Part shown: piece after piece, positions 10,971 to 25,519 of the stretch
Layout: each line of letters starts with the position of its first letter
Numbering within the stretch: the stretch's first letter is position 1
DNA from: Branchiostoma belcheri
Taxonomy: Eukaryota > Chordata > Leptocardii > Amphioxiformes > Branchiostomatidae
DNA length: 64,000 bases
Direction: 5' to 3'
Assembly: GCF_001625305.1 (NCBI RefSeq)
Contig: NW_017803921.1
Coordinates: 1,436,045 to 1,500,044 of the forward strand
Notes under the pieces: model-generated
Told to the model about the DNA's origin: nothing
The model's input: only the letters and a program-made list of their open reading frames with translations
The model's database searches: none
Position numbers and translations under genes: made by a program

Positions 10971-11619
10971 TACTGTGTATGTCGTCATTTTTACGGCAAG
11001 ATTTACATAATGAGTAGTTAGGAGAGAATATCGTACCCATGGCGTGCTTATTGTGTACATTTATGAATGGATTATTGCTTCGTATTGATAAACAATACCA
11101 CAGTCACTACCTGAGCGATGTACGCAATGTTATCATAACTCTTTGTCCAGTATGGAAAATAATAACTACGGTAAATTGGAATAGACAATAGCTGTTCTGT
11201 GTTTAACATATGATTGAGAATCATATTTTTATATGCGAGTAAATAAAGAGCCATTCGAACCTACTCGTTTTCCAACGGCCGCCTCTGTTTACTTGTAAAT
11301 TTGACACCACCTTGCAATACATTGTGATAAAGGCGATAACAGATAGAAAGACAGATGGGAAGATGTAGATGAGTGCGCTGTTATGCAGATCTCTAACACG
11401 GTTTGCAGACGTAAAATCACCGTCAAACTATTACCTTTCACCATGTGTGGCCAGAGGAGCGGTTTGGAGGTCTTCAAAAAGACATTCACGCTGAACCAGA
11501 CACATCTGCACAGTATTGTAGCACGTCAGATAGGCACTGCAGACAGGAAAATGACTATTACAGCTCCTGTAGGACAGCTAAAAGTTGGAATCATGGGGCA
11601 GGAAACGACGTAAAGAATA

Positions 11620-11772
11620 TTAAACTATTCTCCAACTCAAGAACAATTTGACTCACATGTTTCTGGGATAGATTCGGTCAAAAAATTCCGGTATCTACAG
11701 CTGAGGAAACCCGAGAGATTCGTTCCAAACTGCCAATAATTCAAATTCTTTTTGAGTTGGAGAACGGTTTAA
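11620..11772. mobile_element. MITE, 153 bp, 32-bp terminal inverted repeats
   Basis: The left end TTAAACTATTCTCCAACTCA (11620-11651 in full) and the reverse complement of the right end (11741-11772) match at 28 of 32 positions by eye. About 90 nt separate them. There is no reading frame, and no clear target-site duplication was seen. Confidence 0.75.
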
Positions 11773-14700
11773 TTCCCAGATAAAGTGTCATGCTAACGTG
11801 AGACGACATTTAGAGACCGTACTGTATTCTGTAGTCGGTAGACTATTCTCGTTAAGAGAAACACGTTTGTCCTTGGAAGACCCGCTGTATAAGAAGTCAT
11901 TCTTCAAGTTCCACTTGGATGCACCCCTGGGGCATTCTAACCACTTGTACATCATTGTCACAAGTTTGCCACCAGGCTAGGCCAGGATTATGATGGTTTT
12001 GCAAATGGATTATCGCAATGTAGAATCGATATTTGTGGTGCTCCAGCCCATCCATTACGCTAACAATCACTGCCTGGGGATAACGATATTAAAGACCAGG
12101 ATACAGATGTGTTGAGGACACACAGGAGATCAGGCTGGAAAGTTTGTTCTCATCATCTGTCATCCAGATCGTCTCATTCATCATTGTCTAGTTAGAATGT
12201 GGCGGTTGGAATAGTGCGTGTTCAGGACTTCTTAAAACGTACCATTGCCTCCACTTTGCATCTTTACGTCTAGTCCTTTGTATTTGCAGATGCGTTTAAG
12301 GGAAGTTAGAGCATACCAACATAGCATACCGTAACATAGCATTACATAATGACACATGATAGCATAACATAACGTAACAGAGTACATTCGCGTGTATTTC
12401 AAACGACTTTTCGCACTGGTCTATTCATCTTTAACAGTTCTTCTCCAGCTACTTCGGCCTCCATAGCCCAATATCTTCAGATTAGCCCGATCCTTTAGGA
12501 ACCAACACCGATGTTTCTTCCTCTCACGTTCTCAAGTTGTCCACCAGGAAGTACCGAACCTTCTACCCTCCATCCCTGAACCTCTCATCAGCAGTGACTG
12601 GGATATCTCCCCACCGCGGCTTGGCCAGGAGCCACGTCCGTCCTGCGGCTGATTTATACCGGCTTTAACACGACGCCGTTCGCTTCATTGTCGTCCTGCT
12701 GGGAGCCTTTAACTGAAAGAGTATTCAGAAACGTGCCGGAAGGAGTTACAATTACTGCAGTACATCCTTATGCCCTGATGTTCAGTTAACTAAAAAAACC
12801 TTCCAACTATTCCAACTTGTTGTACGAAATATTGCTCCAATGTTTATGAATAGTTATAGAACTATCACTATATCGTGTATTGTATTGTATTGCTTATGTC
12901 AGTGTATTGTCGTAACGGGCTTAATTGTAACTATAATTAAGTAACTATTCCCTTCATTGCAGGGCCTTATATATGTTATATTAGATTTGATATTGGCCAC
13001 AGCAATGCTTAAACCAATGTTACGCATTTCCGACGGTCGTTGTGCAAAAGGACGAAGATTATGTAGATAGATAACAAGAAACTGCTCCCCTTTCTTTAAC
13101 ATTTCATTGAGCATACTATAAGATAACATCATATCCTTCACCGCTCGGTGGTTGTTAGGGTACCATCAGAAACCCCTACTTCTATTTGATCGTCTGCCAA
13201 GTTCTTAATGAACTGCATTCTTGCGTTAGAATAACGTGTTTTAAAGCTGGAGCAAGACGAGACGCCGCCCGAGGTTTCCAATTATGGTAAGTAGGAATTA
13301 TTATTCTGTTAGAAAAGATCACAATCATCAGCCGCTAATTGAAGATGATTAGCTGTGGGTGCGTCCGTACAGCTCATACGATTAAAGGCAAATATTCTAA
13401 ACTCAGTCACTGCCAAGGACGTTTCCTCGTTCGGAATGTCAAGGCTGATTTGTTAGAGTAAATCAAATATTTTGATTAAAAAATAACCTGTGCTAAAATA
13501 GAGCATGGATTTATGAAAGTCTGTCACTGTACATATGTGTAAGCATTGAATTTTGCGTTTTACTTACTTTGGCGTTATTCTGAATAATAGACGACTTGTT
13601 TGCCCGCAGCAGAAATACATTCGATTTCCATGCTCACTCAGGAAATACGTAAAAAAAGATCGTAAAAAAACTCGTAAAAGTTTATGTACAATTATGGAAG
13701 AAGACTGCAGTCCAATGCTACACTCAACGCTAAGTCCTACTTATAAGTTATATCGCATTATTCATGGACAGTTGGCATCTACATGAAATCCAGCTTAATG
13801 CCAAGCTTACTGTAAGGAGGATCCCTCGTCATCAACATGCAGCCCGATCCTTACCTGTCAGTGTTCTACAGCCGCTCTAGGATTGAAGATGAATTCCTCC
13901 CCGACATGATTGATTAGAGTCGGAGTAATTGGTCCCGTGGGGCGTCGTTATAACACCCGTTACTCCTCAGATTCGTTGCCTGAATTATACTTTATGACAC
14001 CTTTATTGGATTTGACCCTCCCGTGTCAATAGTCACCGAGGAATTATTGCAGCGTCAGGTCTTTGTCAAGTCAACTTGCAGCGCAAACTTGGGTGATTAA
14101 GGTTCAAAGCAAGGATAGAACCTAGACGTGGCTAAACCTAAATCGTACATGCTTAAATCTGAACATGTGCAACATCGTCACCACTCGGAACACTGTTAGG
14201 TTCCTGCCTCCATTAGTTGATGAGCTGTTACGATGACAAGCTTGAGGTAATGTAAGACGATGCACTCAATATTTTCACTCAGCCTTTCAATTGATACAAT
14301 GATTTTTGCCTGAAAGTGGTCACAATTGCGGTTTTACGACACTCGGGCCAACAGGTAACGATAAAGTTAAATGTCTTGCCTCTTTTATGTTTTGGGGTTT
14401 GAAACTGCACCGTATCTAAGAAAGGACCGCATAAAGGCATATAGCTTACCCTGAAACGTTGTTACAGTTGCTTTTAAAACATTGATTATGCATACTGATC
14501 GTCAAAATGTTACGGGTAGAAATAAGTGTCTAAAAGATCAGCTGAAAGTGCCAAGACCCGCTTTACGGTTTACGCCTTGCGGCTGTTGCTCAAACATTTT
14601 GTTAACCTTGTAGGAGAAATAGGTCTCGTCAGGCCTAACAATCCATGAAACCTTACTGCCGCGTCTGCCAGCTAAACATATGGGTTTGCCTATAGGTATA

Positions 14701-15494
14701 TAAATGTGGACAGGTTGCAAGGGGAACGGGATCGTTTATTTTACATTAAATAGGTCAAATCAATGTTTTTCACATTTCCTAAGTTTTGGATGGAACATAA
14801 ATCACCGGCATAGATAACGGGAATCAATCGGCTTATTTCCAGATCCATCCCTGCTTAGCGAAGCGTAGCTGACGACAAATGGAGTCTTATTGGTAACTAA
14901 CTAGTTCAAGACCGGACAGGCAGATTCAATAGAAAACGACCGGTCGCATTGCAATTGACGAACGAATGGATCCACCTTCTTGTAATGCTGCATGATTCTC
15001 TAGTATATGAGCTTTGGTACTGAGGTCTTCGTCGAAAGCAACAAGGCAGCCTCGTCTGTGGTGTCTCTTGAACAACAGAACAACGAACCACTGCAGTAAA
15101 TTAGATTATGTCACAAAGGAATGAATAGCAGGGGCGATGCCTGTCAATGAGCATGTCATTGGATGTGGATGATGAATCCTAGATACCTTGCAATGTGCCG
15201 GTTTCAACTTGATCAATACTAAAAAGGTCGACGGGTCAGATGGCCATCTGTTCATCTGGGTCATCATCAGAGAAGATCTAGAAAGTATCGACCGATGTTG
15301 AAGTAAAGAGATAAAAAAAACCTTGCCAGGATCTTGGCGATGAAGCTAATGATCTAACTACGACCTATAATAAAGTAACATGTACTTTTGGAACTGCATA
15401 TCTCACTATGATGTTACAATATATATGTATGTCGGAAATGTTTTGCATTGTTAGCAGTAACACCTGGATTCAGTGCATAGAGAACCAGTGAGAA

Positions 15495-15575
15495 TCGCCC
15501 TGATGAAGATGACAGACGGCCATCGAAACGCCGGCTTTTACATCCAAGTGACTATAGAATTTTGATACTCAATAA
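15495..15575 (+). repeat. Retroelement-tail-like motif
   Basis: CCTGATGAAGATGACAGACGG is followed closely by CGAAACGCCGGC, the same motif pair as at 6870-6940 but in another sequence setting. It suggests the 3' remnant of a retroelement. Confidence 0.35.
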
Positions 15576-16874
15576 CCAACTGCATGCTGAAGTTATATTT
15601 ACGAGAGTTTTTACTTTGATGCCAAACCTTCTACCAAAATCGAAATAGCCAGGTAGGCGTTACAAGTGGGACATTTAAATCAATCAAAGTTTATATTACG
15701 ACCATCTATTAGTGTTGAACAGCACGGGTTTATTCCAACAATGCCGTACATTGTATCTCTATACTTTTGTTACTACCCCGTAGCTGACAATTTACATTTA
15801 ACAATAGCAGTTAGAGGCTTGTGTGTCTACAGAGATCTAACAAAAACAACAAAAAACACTGCTTCTGCTCACTAACGCTACAGCTTGGCATTCCTTGAAT
15901 TGCCCTTCGTCCTTCACATACATACATCAATGTACCAGTAAGTTCGATAAGCGGATACCGCCCACAGATGAACGCGCTTCTGTTCATCAGGCGTTCCCAG
16001 CCATGTCTCTATCCCCTCTCTCCGCGACACCCGTCGCCTCCGCTAATTTCCGTCTCGTTTACGGTCGATTCCAGATCGCAAAACGGCAAACTTTAAGTGT
16101 ATTAGACCGCTCCGTCAACACCGTGATGTTTCATGGCGTAGAGAATTAGGGTTTTTGGATTATGTTTAGGAAGTGGGATAGAATCCCTGCTTGTGCTCGG
16201 TCTTTTTACCCTCCATGAAAATGGGGGTACTGTTTTTACTCCGTTTCATGTTTGGTCTGATATCTGAAGATCGGTGAGAAGGAACTGTACGATATTTGGC
16301 AGATTGATGGATGGGGCCTTGGAGATTGTGTAGGTTGACTTTGAGCCCCTGGTGATTGAACTTGGTACTGCAGTTTAATTTTTTTATTTTGTTGTTTTCG
16401 CGTTATGGACTGTTTGTGCGATATTAAGGTAGCATGTAGTTGTTATTATTATGGTTTAGTGGTTTAAATTTGAGTTTCCTAGCTGTTTGCGTTTGATATT
16501 TACAAAATGTTTAATGTTGGACTTTTTGTGTTGAATGTTTGGAAAATCTGGGGGATGGTTTGGTATGATTTTTGGTATGTGGGTAGTTGTTGAGTCTCTT
16601 TGTGTTTTGGAGTGCATTAGCAGGTTGTCGCATATTTTTATTGCTTAATTTAAAAGGATTTTCACTTTTTCACCCCTACTTCATAATAGGATGGTCTGTT
16701 TGACCCAAAAGTTGGGACAGAGTGTTTTTGTTTATACCTCCAGCTGGCAGGTCAGACCCAGGCAGCCCTATCTATTTTTACCCCTAGACAGTCTGCAGGA
16801 AAATAAATCTTGTTTGTCTGGTCTGCAGGTCATTTGCCAGTGTCTGGTCATTGACCTACATGTACAGGCAAATG

Positions 16875-16965
16875 TAGCCTGGGTACCATCCCCAGTAGTA
16901 TATTCGCAAACTCTATAACAGTTATAGAGTTTGCGAATATACTACTGGGGATGGTACCCAGGCTA
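16875..16965. repeat. Perfect palindrome, 45-bp arms, 1-nt centre
   Basis: The left arm 16875-16919 (TAGCCTGGGTACC...CTCTATAAC) is exactly reverse-complementary to 16921-16965, with a single A at 16920 between them. Pairing breaks at once on both sides. There are no mismatches in 45 pairs. Confidence 0.98.
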
Positions 16966-19479
16966 AGGCAAAATGACCTGCTGGCCATCAAAGTAAACAA
17001 ACCATGGTAACAAGACACTAAACGCCTGCACATGACAGCTTGATGAAAGTGCCACCACAAATCATTCTGCTGAATAAAAACAAAGTTTGACTCATAATAT
17101 CTCTTTTGAAATACACCAAAAGATTACAAAATAACAAGCTATTTCATGGAGGGATGATGTCTACGACTTCTCCTTGTTTTATCTTTACTATCTTTCACGT
17201 TGCCATCATACATTCGCAATGTTTATATATAACTTAATATAAAAATTTTCATATTTTTAAATGCATTTGCCCTAAAAAGTTGTGATACGCTGGGATATGT
17301 CATCCAACATTCAGCGATATGCCATCGACCGTTTCAAATGGCAGCGACGGAAACGCGCCTCGTCTCTGCGTAATTGATAGATCAGCGGGCATGCGATGGT
17401 CCAGACTCGGATCACTGAGGCACTGATAGCGTCACGCATCACCATGGGGACTCCATGGCAACGGGCTGAGATGAAAGTCCCCTGTGGTAGACCCTAATTG
17501 GTTATTACGGTCGACACTGCCGAAAAATGATTTGAGGATCCTGATGATGAAAAAGTTTTGAAACGATTGAAGATATCACAAAGAAGTGTAAATGCCTTCA
17601 TTCGTCTTTCTGCATGTCTAATCATAACGGATCGGAGATACATGGGTTCATATCAATAGCACCATGCATGAAAAGCTGCTTTCATTTTGAAATTGTATTT
17701 TGTCGAAGTTTCTCAACTAAATGCCAAACTATCCCCATACTGAGTTGTTCTTGTGTGTCGCATTTTGCTTTAGTTTTCAATGTATGCTGGTTTTCCTACG
17801 ACTTTTGTTCCACATGTGTATATACCATGAGGCCTGACATGGAGACATAAGATTGATTGATTGTGTACATACCCGTTTACGTACAGTACACGACAAGGGC
17901 CTTTTAATATTCTATAGGTTATTGTCCTTGCCTGACATTGAGATAAAAGCAAGGTATTTGTCTTCACTTTCGGAATCTCTAAGATGAAAAATAGCGCCTG
18001 GGAGGCAGATGGTCCGGGTCAGAGGTGAGCTGTTACGTGCTCTTCCCGCCCACGAGTAAAGTCTGACTTGTCTCTGGAGGACTGCATCAGATTGTACCGT
18101 GTGGCAGGTCGTCCCACAGCCGTACAGTACACCTAGGCAAGCCCAACTGTATGACAGGTCCTCCCACAGCGGTGCGTGGTGGTGCAGCTGCTAGCCGTGA
18201 CCTGGTGCACCGCAGTACTTCCCGCGCCGCCGATGCTTTACCAGCCGGGTGCCCACGGCTCAAGGGGAACGTGTTGGACACACCTTCCACAGGTCCTCCG
18301 ATCCGCACTTCAGCTGAGACCTGTAGCTAGCAGATATCTTCCAAAATGGAAGTCAATAGCATGGCGTTTATAACATGTTGCTCCACATCTTCTTCTTCCG
18401 TCTCAACCAGATAGCTGCCACTATGGCAACTGTTGCTGTAGGCGACACCCTGTGGTGTGGGGATAACATTATGTAGCAAGTGGCAGGGCAGCTTTAGAGG
18501 GGCTGGTCACCATGTACATGCAGTAAGAATTAAACAGCAGCACTTTTATAGTAAAATGTTGAACTTTCTTGATAATTAGAGTACTTTGTTAGACCATTAC
18601 ATATGAACTTCAAGGTAAATATTATGCATACGTTTGCAAACGTTACTTTTCTAGCATAATTTTTTTTGTAACGACCGACAGTAAACTTCTACTACAGATC
18701 GTGGCGTTGGCCATGAACTCCTCAGGGGAACTCGCAGTTCTCATCAGCCTGATTACGTTGATAACTTAATATTGATGGTCTCCGCGAGCGGCGCACAGCC
18801 TGCCGAGGTCTCCTCCCGCTGGGCCGTACAAAGGGAGCCGTGCTATAATCAGGGACACATCCGTCAGTGTCTGCCGTCTGAATGGGTAACATTCATCACC
18901 GAAGCCCGGCCTGTCAGCCGCGACAAACCTGCCGATAGATCGTCCTCCTCCGTGAAACGTTTATTCGTCAGGCCTCGCAGCACTTTGCACGAGATTGATG
19001 GTCAAGTTTGCAGTCGGGAACCACGATAAGAACTCAAACTTGAAGGAAAGTGTGCAAAAATAGCTTTCCTGTAGGGGCATATATGATATTGTCGATTGAT
19101 GATCTGAAAGAGCTTTCTACATTTTTACTTTTCAAGTAAATTTAGAACTTTTAAAGCCAGCTATTGATTGACTATATATACACCCTGATGTTGCCAAAGG
19201 CAAACCAGATACTTTACTGAGATCAATTTAAAACACCTTGTTGTATGGACTGGGAGCGTTGGAATGACATACAAGGGAAATCAATGTTTTTCATTCTGTT
19301 TTGCTAAATGTCTAAGATTGGGAGCATGAAATAATTGAAGTGATACCTATCTGTATGGAGATCATTGGAACACCATTATTAAATACGAATGCCTTTTCAC
19401 GTCTAGCGAAGTAGTTTGGAGGTTGCTACTCAACATACCAACGTGGGTGTTTAATCGTGTTTCATTGTGCCCAAGTTCA

Positions 19480-19560
19480 ACCCGTACAATGGCCAAGTGG
19501 GTAAAGCGTTCGTATTCGGTAGGTCATTCGGTAGGTACTAGTTTGATCCCCGGCAGTGTC
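19480..19560 (+). repeat. tRNA-derived SINE head or tRNA pseudogene
   Basis: TGGCCAAGTGG fits the pol III A box and TAGTTTGATCCCCGGC fits the B box, at about tRNA spacing. The intervening part does not fold into a clean cloverleaf by eye, so a SINE head or decayed tRNA copy is more likely than a working tRNA gene. Confidence 0.5.
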
Positions 19561-22500
19561 ATAGCAAAAGACTTTTGAAATGGTACATACTGCTATCGCT
19601 GATTAGCTCTCAGCATCTGGGAAAGGGTATGGAAATTCAACATACAACATTTCAAGCAGACCAGCCTCGAGTTAGCAGCGCCACCACGACTCACTGCAGA
19701 ACTGCAGCAGCACAGTTCGATTGATTATCGCCTGGGGGCGCTTGGTGCTTTGTCGCCTCCAACATCGATTGGGTTTTGCTTTCATGGCGATCGTTTACCT
19801 GGCAATTACAATTGCTTTAGACAGTCCACAGAGATATAGCATAACTCACAGGAAAATCATTAAAATCGACTCTTTTTGGAGACTGTCGTCCCTGAGTTCT
19901 TACCACACATATTGGTTTTAAATGTGTTTTCTACAGGTAAAGGTTTAGAATGCGGCCAGAATTGGGTTTTGCAATTGTATCACATGTACATTGTATATTT
20001 TCCAATTTGTCAGGAAATACTTTGGTAGTTTTGCAAGATCTTTGAAACAATCCATCCGTGGGTACGATGTTGTTTGTTCCTGCTTTAGGTTATTTTAAAG
20101 AACTGTACCATTATTGGCCTAACCTGTCTCTTTAGGCTTGCAAAATATACCAGAGAGAACATTTTCAAAACTAGATCAAACTTCTCGTTTCAGTTTTTAA
20201 AATGTATTCGCTACGAATTAGACAACGACATATAGATTTAGGCAAACTACGTTGAGCTGAAATAGAACTGACAAACTTGCAAGAAAGGAAAATCGATTCC
20301 CATTCTTGTCAACATTTTGTACCGTAGAGACAACCCCAGTCCTTGTGCTGCCTGAAGACAAAGTTCCTAATCAAAGTCAGTTACAGTAATACGTGAAAGT
20401 CAATTTCACTTCCTGTCCCTCGTCCCAGGCATGTGTAGAAGATTACTTATCCTACGCCTTAGGGGAAACGTTCAGACGATGGGAAAAGATAAGAAAGTCA
20501 CGTCTTTAGAGAGAGGAACTCCTTAGCGGTGAGGTGATCTAGTTAAGGAAACATAGGAAGGGAGATACAGATCTCCTAAAACTCACCGATGTAATTACGC
20601 CTCAGCCTGATTGTGCGGAACGGGTTCCGGTTTCCTTACCTTGTCTGTCATTAAGAAGTCATTCCATTCTAGATAACTAGGTACTTCCTTCTTTTCGTGT
20701 GCACAATTAACGTTTGTTGAAACGTGGTCAAAATAAGGTATAACAAGAAATAGGAGATTTCAGACGAAATCAAAAGCAATTTTACTGCCTCACAGCCAGT
20801 TTCTGTGACATGCCTCCCAATTCTGCATTTCAATCTTCCCATGAAGGATGTCATATATGTTGTAACATACATTATTAGTTGTCTTTATTTCATTAACGAA
20901 GGGTTTCATTTGTAATTCTATAGTGATAGCACTACGTAGTATACGTACATACATAGTAACGTAGTTACAGTATAACCAGTTTAAATTAGGAACTCAGTCT
21001 GTATCTTTATGTTGGTTTAGATTCCAGTCGATACATTTTCTGCAGTCTTACACATCTTACACAATCGATATCGTGTATCTAGATTAAAAAAGAAGCCACA
21101 GGAGCTGCAATATTCTGATGACTTGCCAGGTGTCACTTGACTATCATGTGAAAATTGTAATGTGTAATTGCATTCACAGACTTTGTTAGACACATATTGC
21201 ATGTTCCGCAATGGTTACTTAGTAGTACGCAATGTTTGTATCATTTTCTTAGTTCATTTCCTTTCTTGGATTAATTGTATAAATTCAGAATCTTTTGGTG
21301 ACCATCAAATATATAAGGTCAAGAAAAATGTATCTAAATAAAACTCTGAAAGTATGATTGATTTAGCTACAATGTGTTCGGGTGTGTTAGGGTATGTCTC
21401 TCTGTATTTGTATCTAACACCTGAGTAATGATGCCAGCTCGTTTTTATTATCTATGAGCAGCAGTTGTTAGTATCTCTGCTTTGTAAAAAACATGTAATT
21501 GTGGAGATCCTGAGAGTAATAGTGACTTTTATCCACGATTATAGATTGATATGGTATAGTTTGGTCATGGAGGCATGAACATTTTGCTATTTTAGCAGGA
21601 TACTGAAATATCAACATTACTTTCCTGCGCCAGTCTGGTATCCTCCCTTGTGGGCAGTGGCGCCAGTTATCAGTGAGAGGTCAAGAGTCGACAATGACAA
21701 ATGTTATCCACAGTATTCCTCGCAGCATCTTCTGAACGAATGTCCAAGAAAAATATTGCAATGAGTTCCGCAAACTTACTTCTCAAAGTAGTAAAGTCAG
21801 GGGATTCTGGCAGGATTCAAAGCAAATCCAACTTTTCCATTTTGATAAAAGGTAAAGTTGAAAGGAGCGGGGACAACCCAGAGTTCCTGAGTGATGTGGG
21901 GCTTTGGTGGACATTATGGACATCGTCCACTGTCTCGGACGATAAGGTCCGGTCCTGACAGATCTGACGTCATGACTGATCACCATGGTTACCTAATGGG
22001 GTCGCCGGCAATGAATCCACAAAGATGGACGTCCGACCAAGTACCTGTCAACTTACTTTTTTCCTGCTGAAATGCTTGTACTTGATCTTTAGAATGCCTC
22101 CATGACAGGTTTTTAAAGCCAAACACCAGTGGCAGTAAGAATACCCAGATGAAGTTGATTGATGAGTAGCTTGTATTTTAAAACCTAACTAAATGACATT
22201 AGCTGAATGTTATTTTGCCAACACAAGTATTCTTAGAGAAAAACATATTTATTTTTCTATCGTATATTGTGTCCACGGGGTCTTGTTTGATACCCTGGGC
22301 AGTTGTGGATTTGGCTGACTTAACTCGGCAATAACATATAAAGCTAGACAGACAGTCTGTAGGGTTCAGAGCGAACTTCAAACAAACAATCCCCGCTGTG
22401 CAGCTTTCACGGTCTGCTTCTCAACAAAGCGACACATAATCCCACATTCATCACGGGCATGTGGAGAAACAAGTTAATTCTTTCTATCGCACTCACAGTA

Positions 22501-23616
22501 ATACTCACGATGATAAGTGTAAATTGCATTCTGCCATGAAATCTACGACAAAGGCGTAAGGAGAGCACTTCAAGACGGTTGGCAAGCCGAGAATCTGCAA
22601 ACAAATCACCGGGCCTACCGGATGTAACGTTACAGAAATGAGGGTACAGATCAGGTGTCGCAAAGGACGTTCCGCTCATTTCTCCAATCAAAAGATTTAC
22701 TGGCTGGGTATCGTTTTGCGGGGCCACATTGCCCTGGTGGATAATGAACAAATAACCGAAAGCCAGACAGGCAGTCTGGCGTGTTCAAAAGGCAGCCTGG
22801 GGAAAGGAAAGGCTTCACTACACGGTTGTGAAGTTCAATGGGAACCTAACGCGACCATAGGGAATATTTACCGTATCTTATACGAATAGGCAATTTCATA
22901 TCGTTTCCATGTAACCTCTAAGTTACCTCATTCAAACTTGTGATGAAAACATACTATGAAAAGTTTCATTTCAGTCTGTTCCGCACATTTTTCACCCACA
23001 CATTTTTTGCACAAAAGTATCTCCTGGAAGTTTTAGGAATCGTGACTCGTGTTGAAAACACTACAAAAGTCAAAGGCCTTCCCCTTCTTGTAAAGTTTTA
23101 CCGCTTTAACGTTTTTGCTTGCTTGTGCTTTACATATTAAGTGACCAATGGTATTTTCCGAAAGTTCTCGGAATCGTGACTCTTGAATATTGCCATGCTA
23201 TCTAGAAGTGCTCAACCGGAAATGAGAAAGTCAGTTTTCCGTGAATCAATGTGTTAACGAATTCCTGTGGGTCATATCTATTATGGATCTTGTGAGAATC
23301 TCGTCCATGCATGGGTAAAACACACATTGTAACACTCGGCCTGGACCACTGCCACTTCTGCACTTCTTCTCCTGACAAATCACCATGGCAACGCAATCTG
23401 ACCAACCGGAGACGAAGTAAGGAGGGTAAGATTGGAAAGGAGCCGTTATCTGCCCTAGACTGTGCAGGAGTACTTCTGACTCAATCTACACAATTGATGG
23501 TGCTGAAGCTGGTGTTTTGCCAATGTATTCATCAATCCACACAGAGGAGCCTCCAAACTTTGGCACAACTTTCAACGGCGTTTCAGTGGGCGATTGACGA
23601 TCTACATGATCTCTGA

Positions 23617-23840
23617 ATGATCACACACACGACCGCATGGTCACACGCATACACACACACAGAACACACACACACACACACACATACACACATGAACGAG
23701 CGCGCACACACGCACACTCACACAATACACACACACGATCGCATAGACACACACACACACACGCGCACACAAACACAATCAAACGCCCACCCACACAATC
23801 ACATACACACACTCTCTCTCTCTCTCTCACTCACTCTCTC
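23617..23840. repeat. Compound microsatellite (CA)n with (CT)n
   Basis: About 220 nt of interrupted CACA tracts with occasional ACGC and ATAC units, ending in a CTCTCT tract at 23812-23838. The open frames over it are low-complexity artefacts. Confidence 0.95.
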
Positions 23841-25469
23841 ACACTCAGTAAAGTTAAGACCATTTCACGACCCCCCAGCAATCTGGGCGTCGCCCGCCTT
23901 AGCAACACATAGATACAACCTTTGACCCTGAATTTTCCAGATTTCTCCTATTGTTTGATAATTGCCCTGACCCTGCCCAGTGTGAAAACATTGCAAGAGG
24001 GGTGCCGGTGGACCAGGTGAGGTGATACCTGGCCTCTGTGGATTGTGAAATGTTTGGCTGTCTGGGAACAGTGCTGGATGTGTATTGTAATTGACAAAGG
24101 ATTCCATATGTCTAGTGTTTCTAATTTGTGTGATTCTTAGATCTCAGCAACACAATTGTTCTGTCAAATATGACATTTTCATTGCAAATAGCCTGACAAG
24201 GCATAAACCAATAACACTCAGAGACTTAAGTAAAGGTGAACCTGAGTATATTTATAACACCAGGGGTACTGTTGATAATCAAAAGTCTGATAACCCTCCA
24301 TGTTTTCTGGATTTGATGCCGGTTTTGTTTGTTTTGATGAGCAATTTTCATTACAGGACTTAGGAGAGTACTCTTAGACTAGTGTTTACTGTGGTTGGAC
24401 ATAGGTAAAACCAATTTAACCTCCTTGGTAAAACCTTTCACACACTTTCTTTCGAATTTTGGTAAGTTGTAGCAGCTCTATAGAACCCTTTTGCGTCGGG
24501 GAACAACAGACGATAAACTGGATATTGAGTGCGCCAGTGTAATCATCTTGTTAAAAAGCTAGCGCCAACCAAATTATACTTATACTTTTTGATGTTATCG
24601 ACTTGTTCCTTATGTTGTTGTAGAGTATGTTGGATCAAGAAATGGATTTTTGATAATATAGTCTTTTTCTAGTCTTACAATGTACTAGTACTTGGAACCT
24701 TGAAACAATGGTTGCTTATTGCTGACAAAACAAGCCAAGCTGACTGTCTGGCACTAGCAGGTAAAGGTGTGGACAAGCCGTGAACTGCCTATTGTTCTCC
24801 TCGGGTAGTCTGGTCCCCAACAAGGAAGGTGCTATGTCAACAAGTTAATTGGCTGTATTATCCACTTATCCCAACAAAGTGATCAGATTTCAGTTCATAA
24901 GAAGCCAGAAGTTCAATTTTTGTGATCTTATTTTTGCCTAAAAAGCGCATCCACACACAACGTTCTATTGAGTTACTGAACACATGTAAAGAAAGTAGAC
25001 AAGTTGTACTACAACACTGTGTCGGGCCCAGAGTGCACAACATCTCCAACAGTTTGCTAGCCTTGTATGAATAATGCAAGCACGTTATTTTTGCCAAAAA
25101 TCTGAACATATTAGATAATATCTCTGTTGTAATAACAATGATACACCTGGGATCGATGGGATGTTATAGAGTTTTTACTGACGAATAGATACATACCAAA
25201 TTTGTTTGAAAAAAAGTTTGTCTAGGGGTCCCGCCGGGCACTTGAAGTTTATAAATTTAGATGTGCTTATTATATCAATATTATAATATTAGCAAGATAT
25301 TCACAAAATTTATGTAGGCAGATAGTTTGCCTTTGACCTTGTGCTTTAGTAGTTGTAGGAAATATCAGAAAATAACCACCCAATAAGTGTACATTACACT
25401 TGAAAGTTGGGCTGTCAGTTAATGAGGCAGGGAGGCTCAGGGAGTGGGACAATGGTCTTAACTCTATTG

Positions 25470-25471
<2 letters not shown>

Positions 25472-25516
<45 letters not shown>

Positions 25517-25519
25517 ACA
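25472..25519. repeat. (CA)n microsatellite
   Basis: About 48 nt of nearly pure CA repeat, followed by a short GA-rich stretch. Confidence 0.95.

Larger units (their letters stand above)
9627..16874. other. Downstream of gene A, largely empty
   Basis: Apart from the poly(A) hexamers, the MITE at 11620 and the tail motif at 15495, I see no gene or RNA. The first 1-2 kb may be gene A 3' UTR. Confidence 0.6.

Noticed and set aside
22407-22751. 114-codon minus-strand frame
   Set aside because: Composition is unremarkable and no domain or exon boundary pattern is visible.
23617-23925. Overlapping frames of about 70-100 codons on both strands rich in His-Thr or Cys-Val
   Set aside because: They are translations of the CA/CT microsatellite and have no independent coding support.
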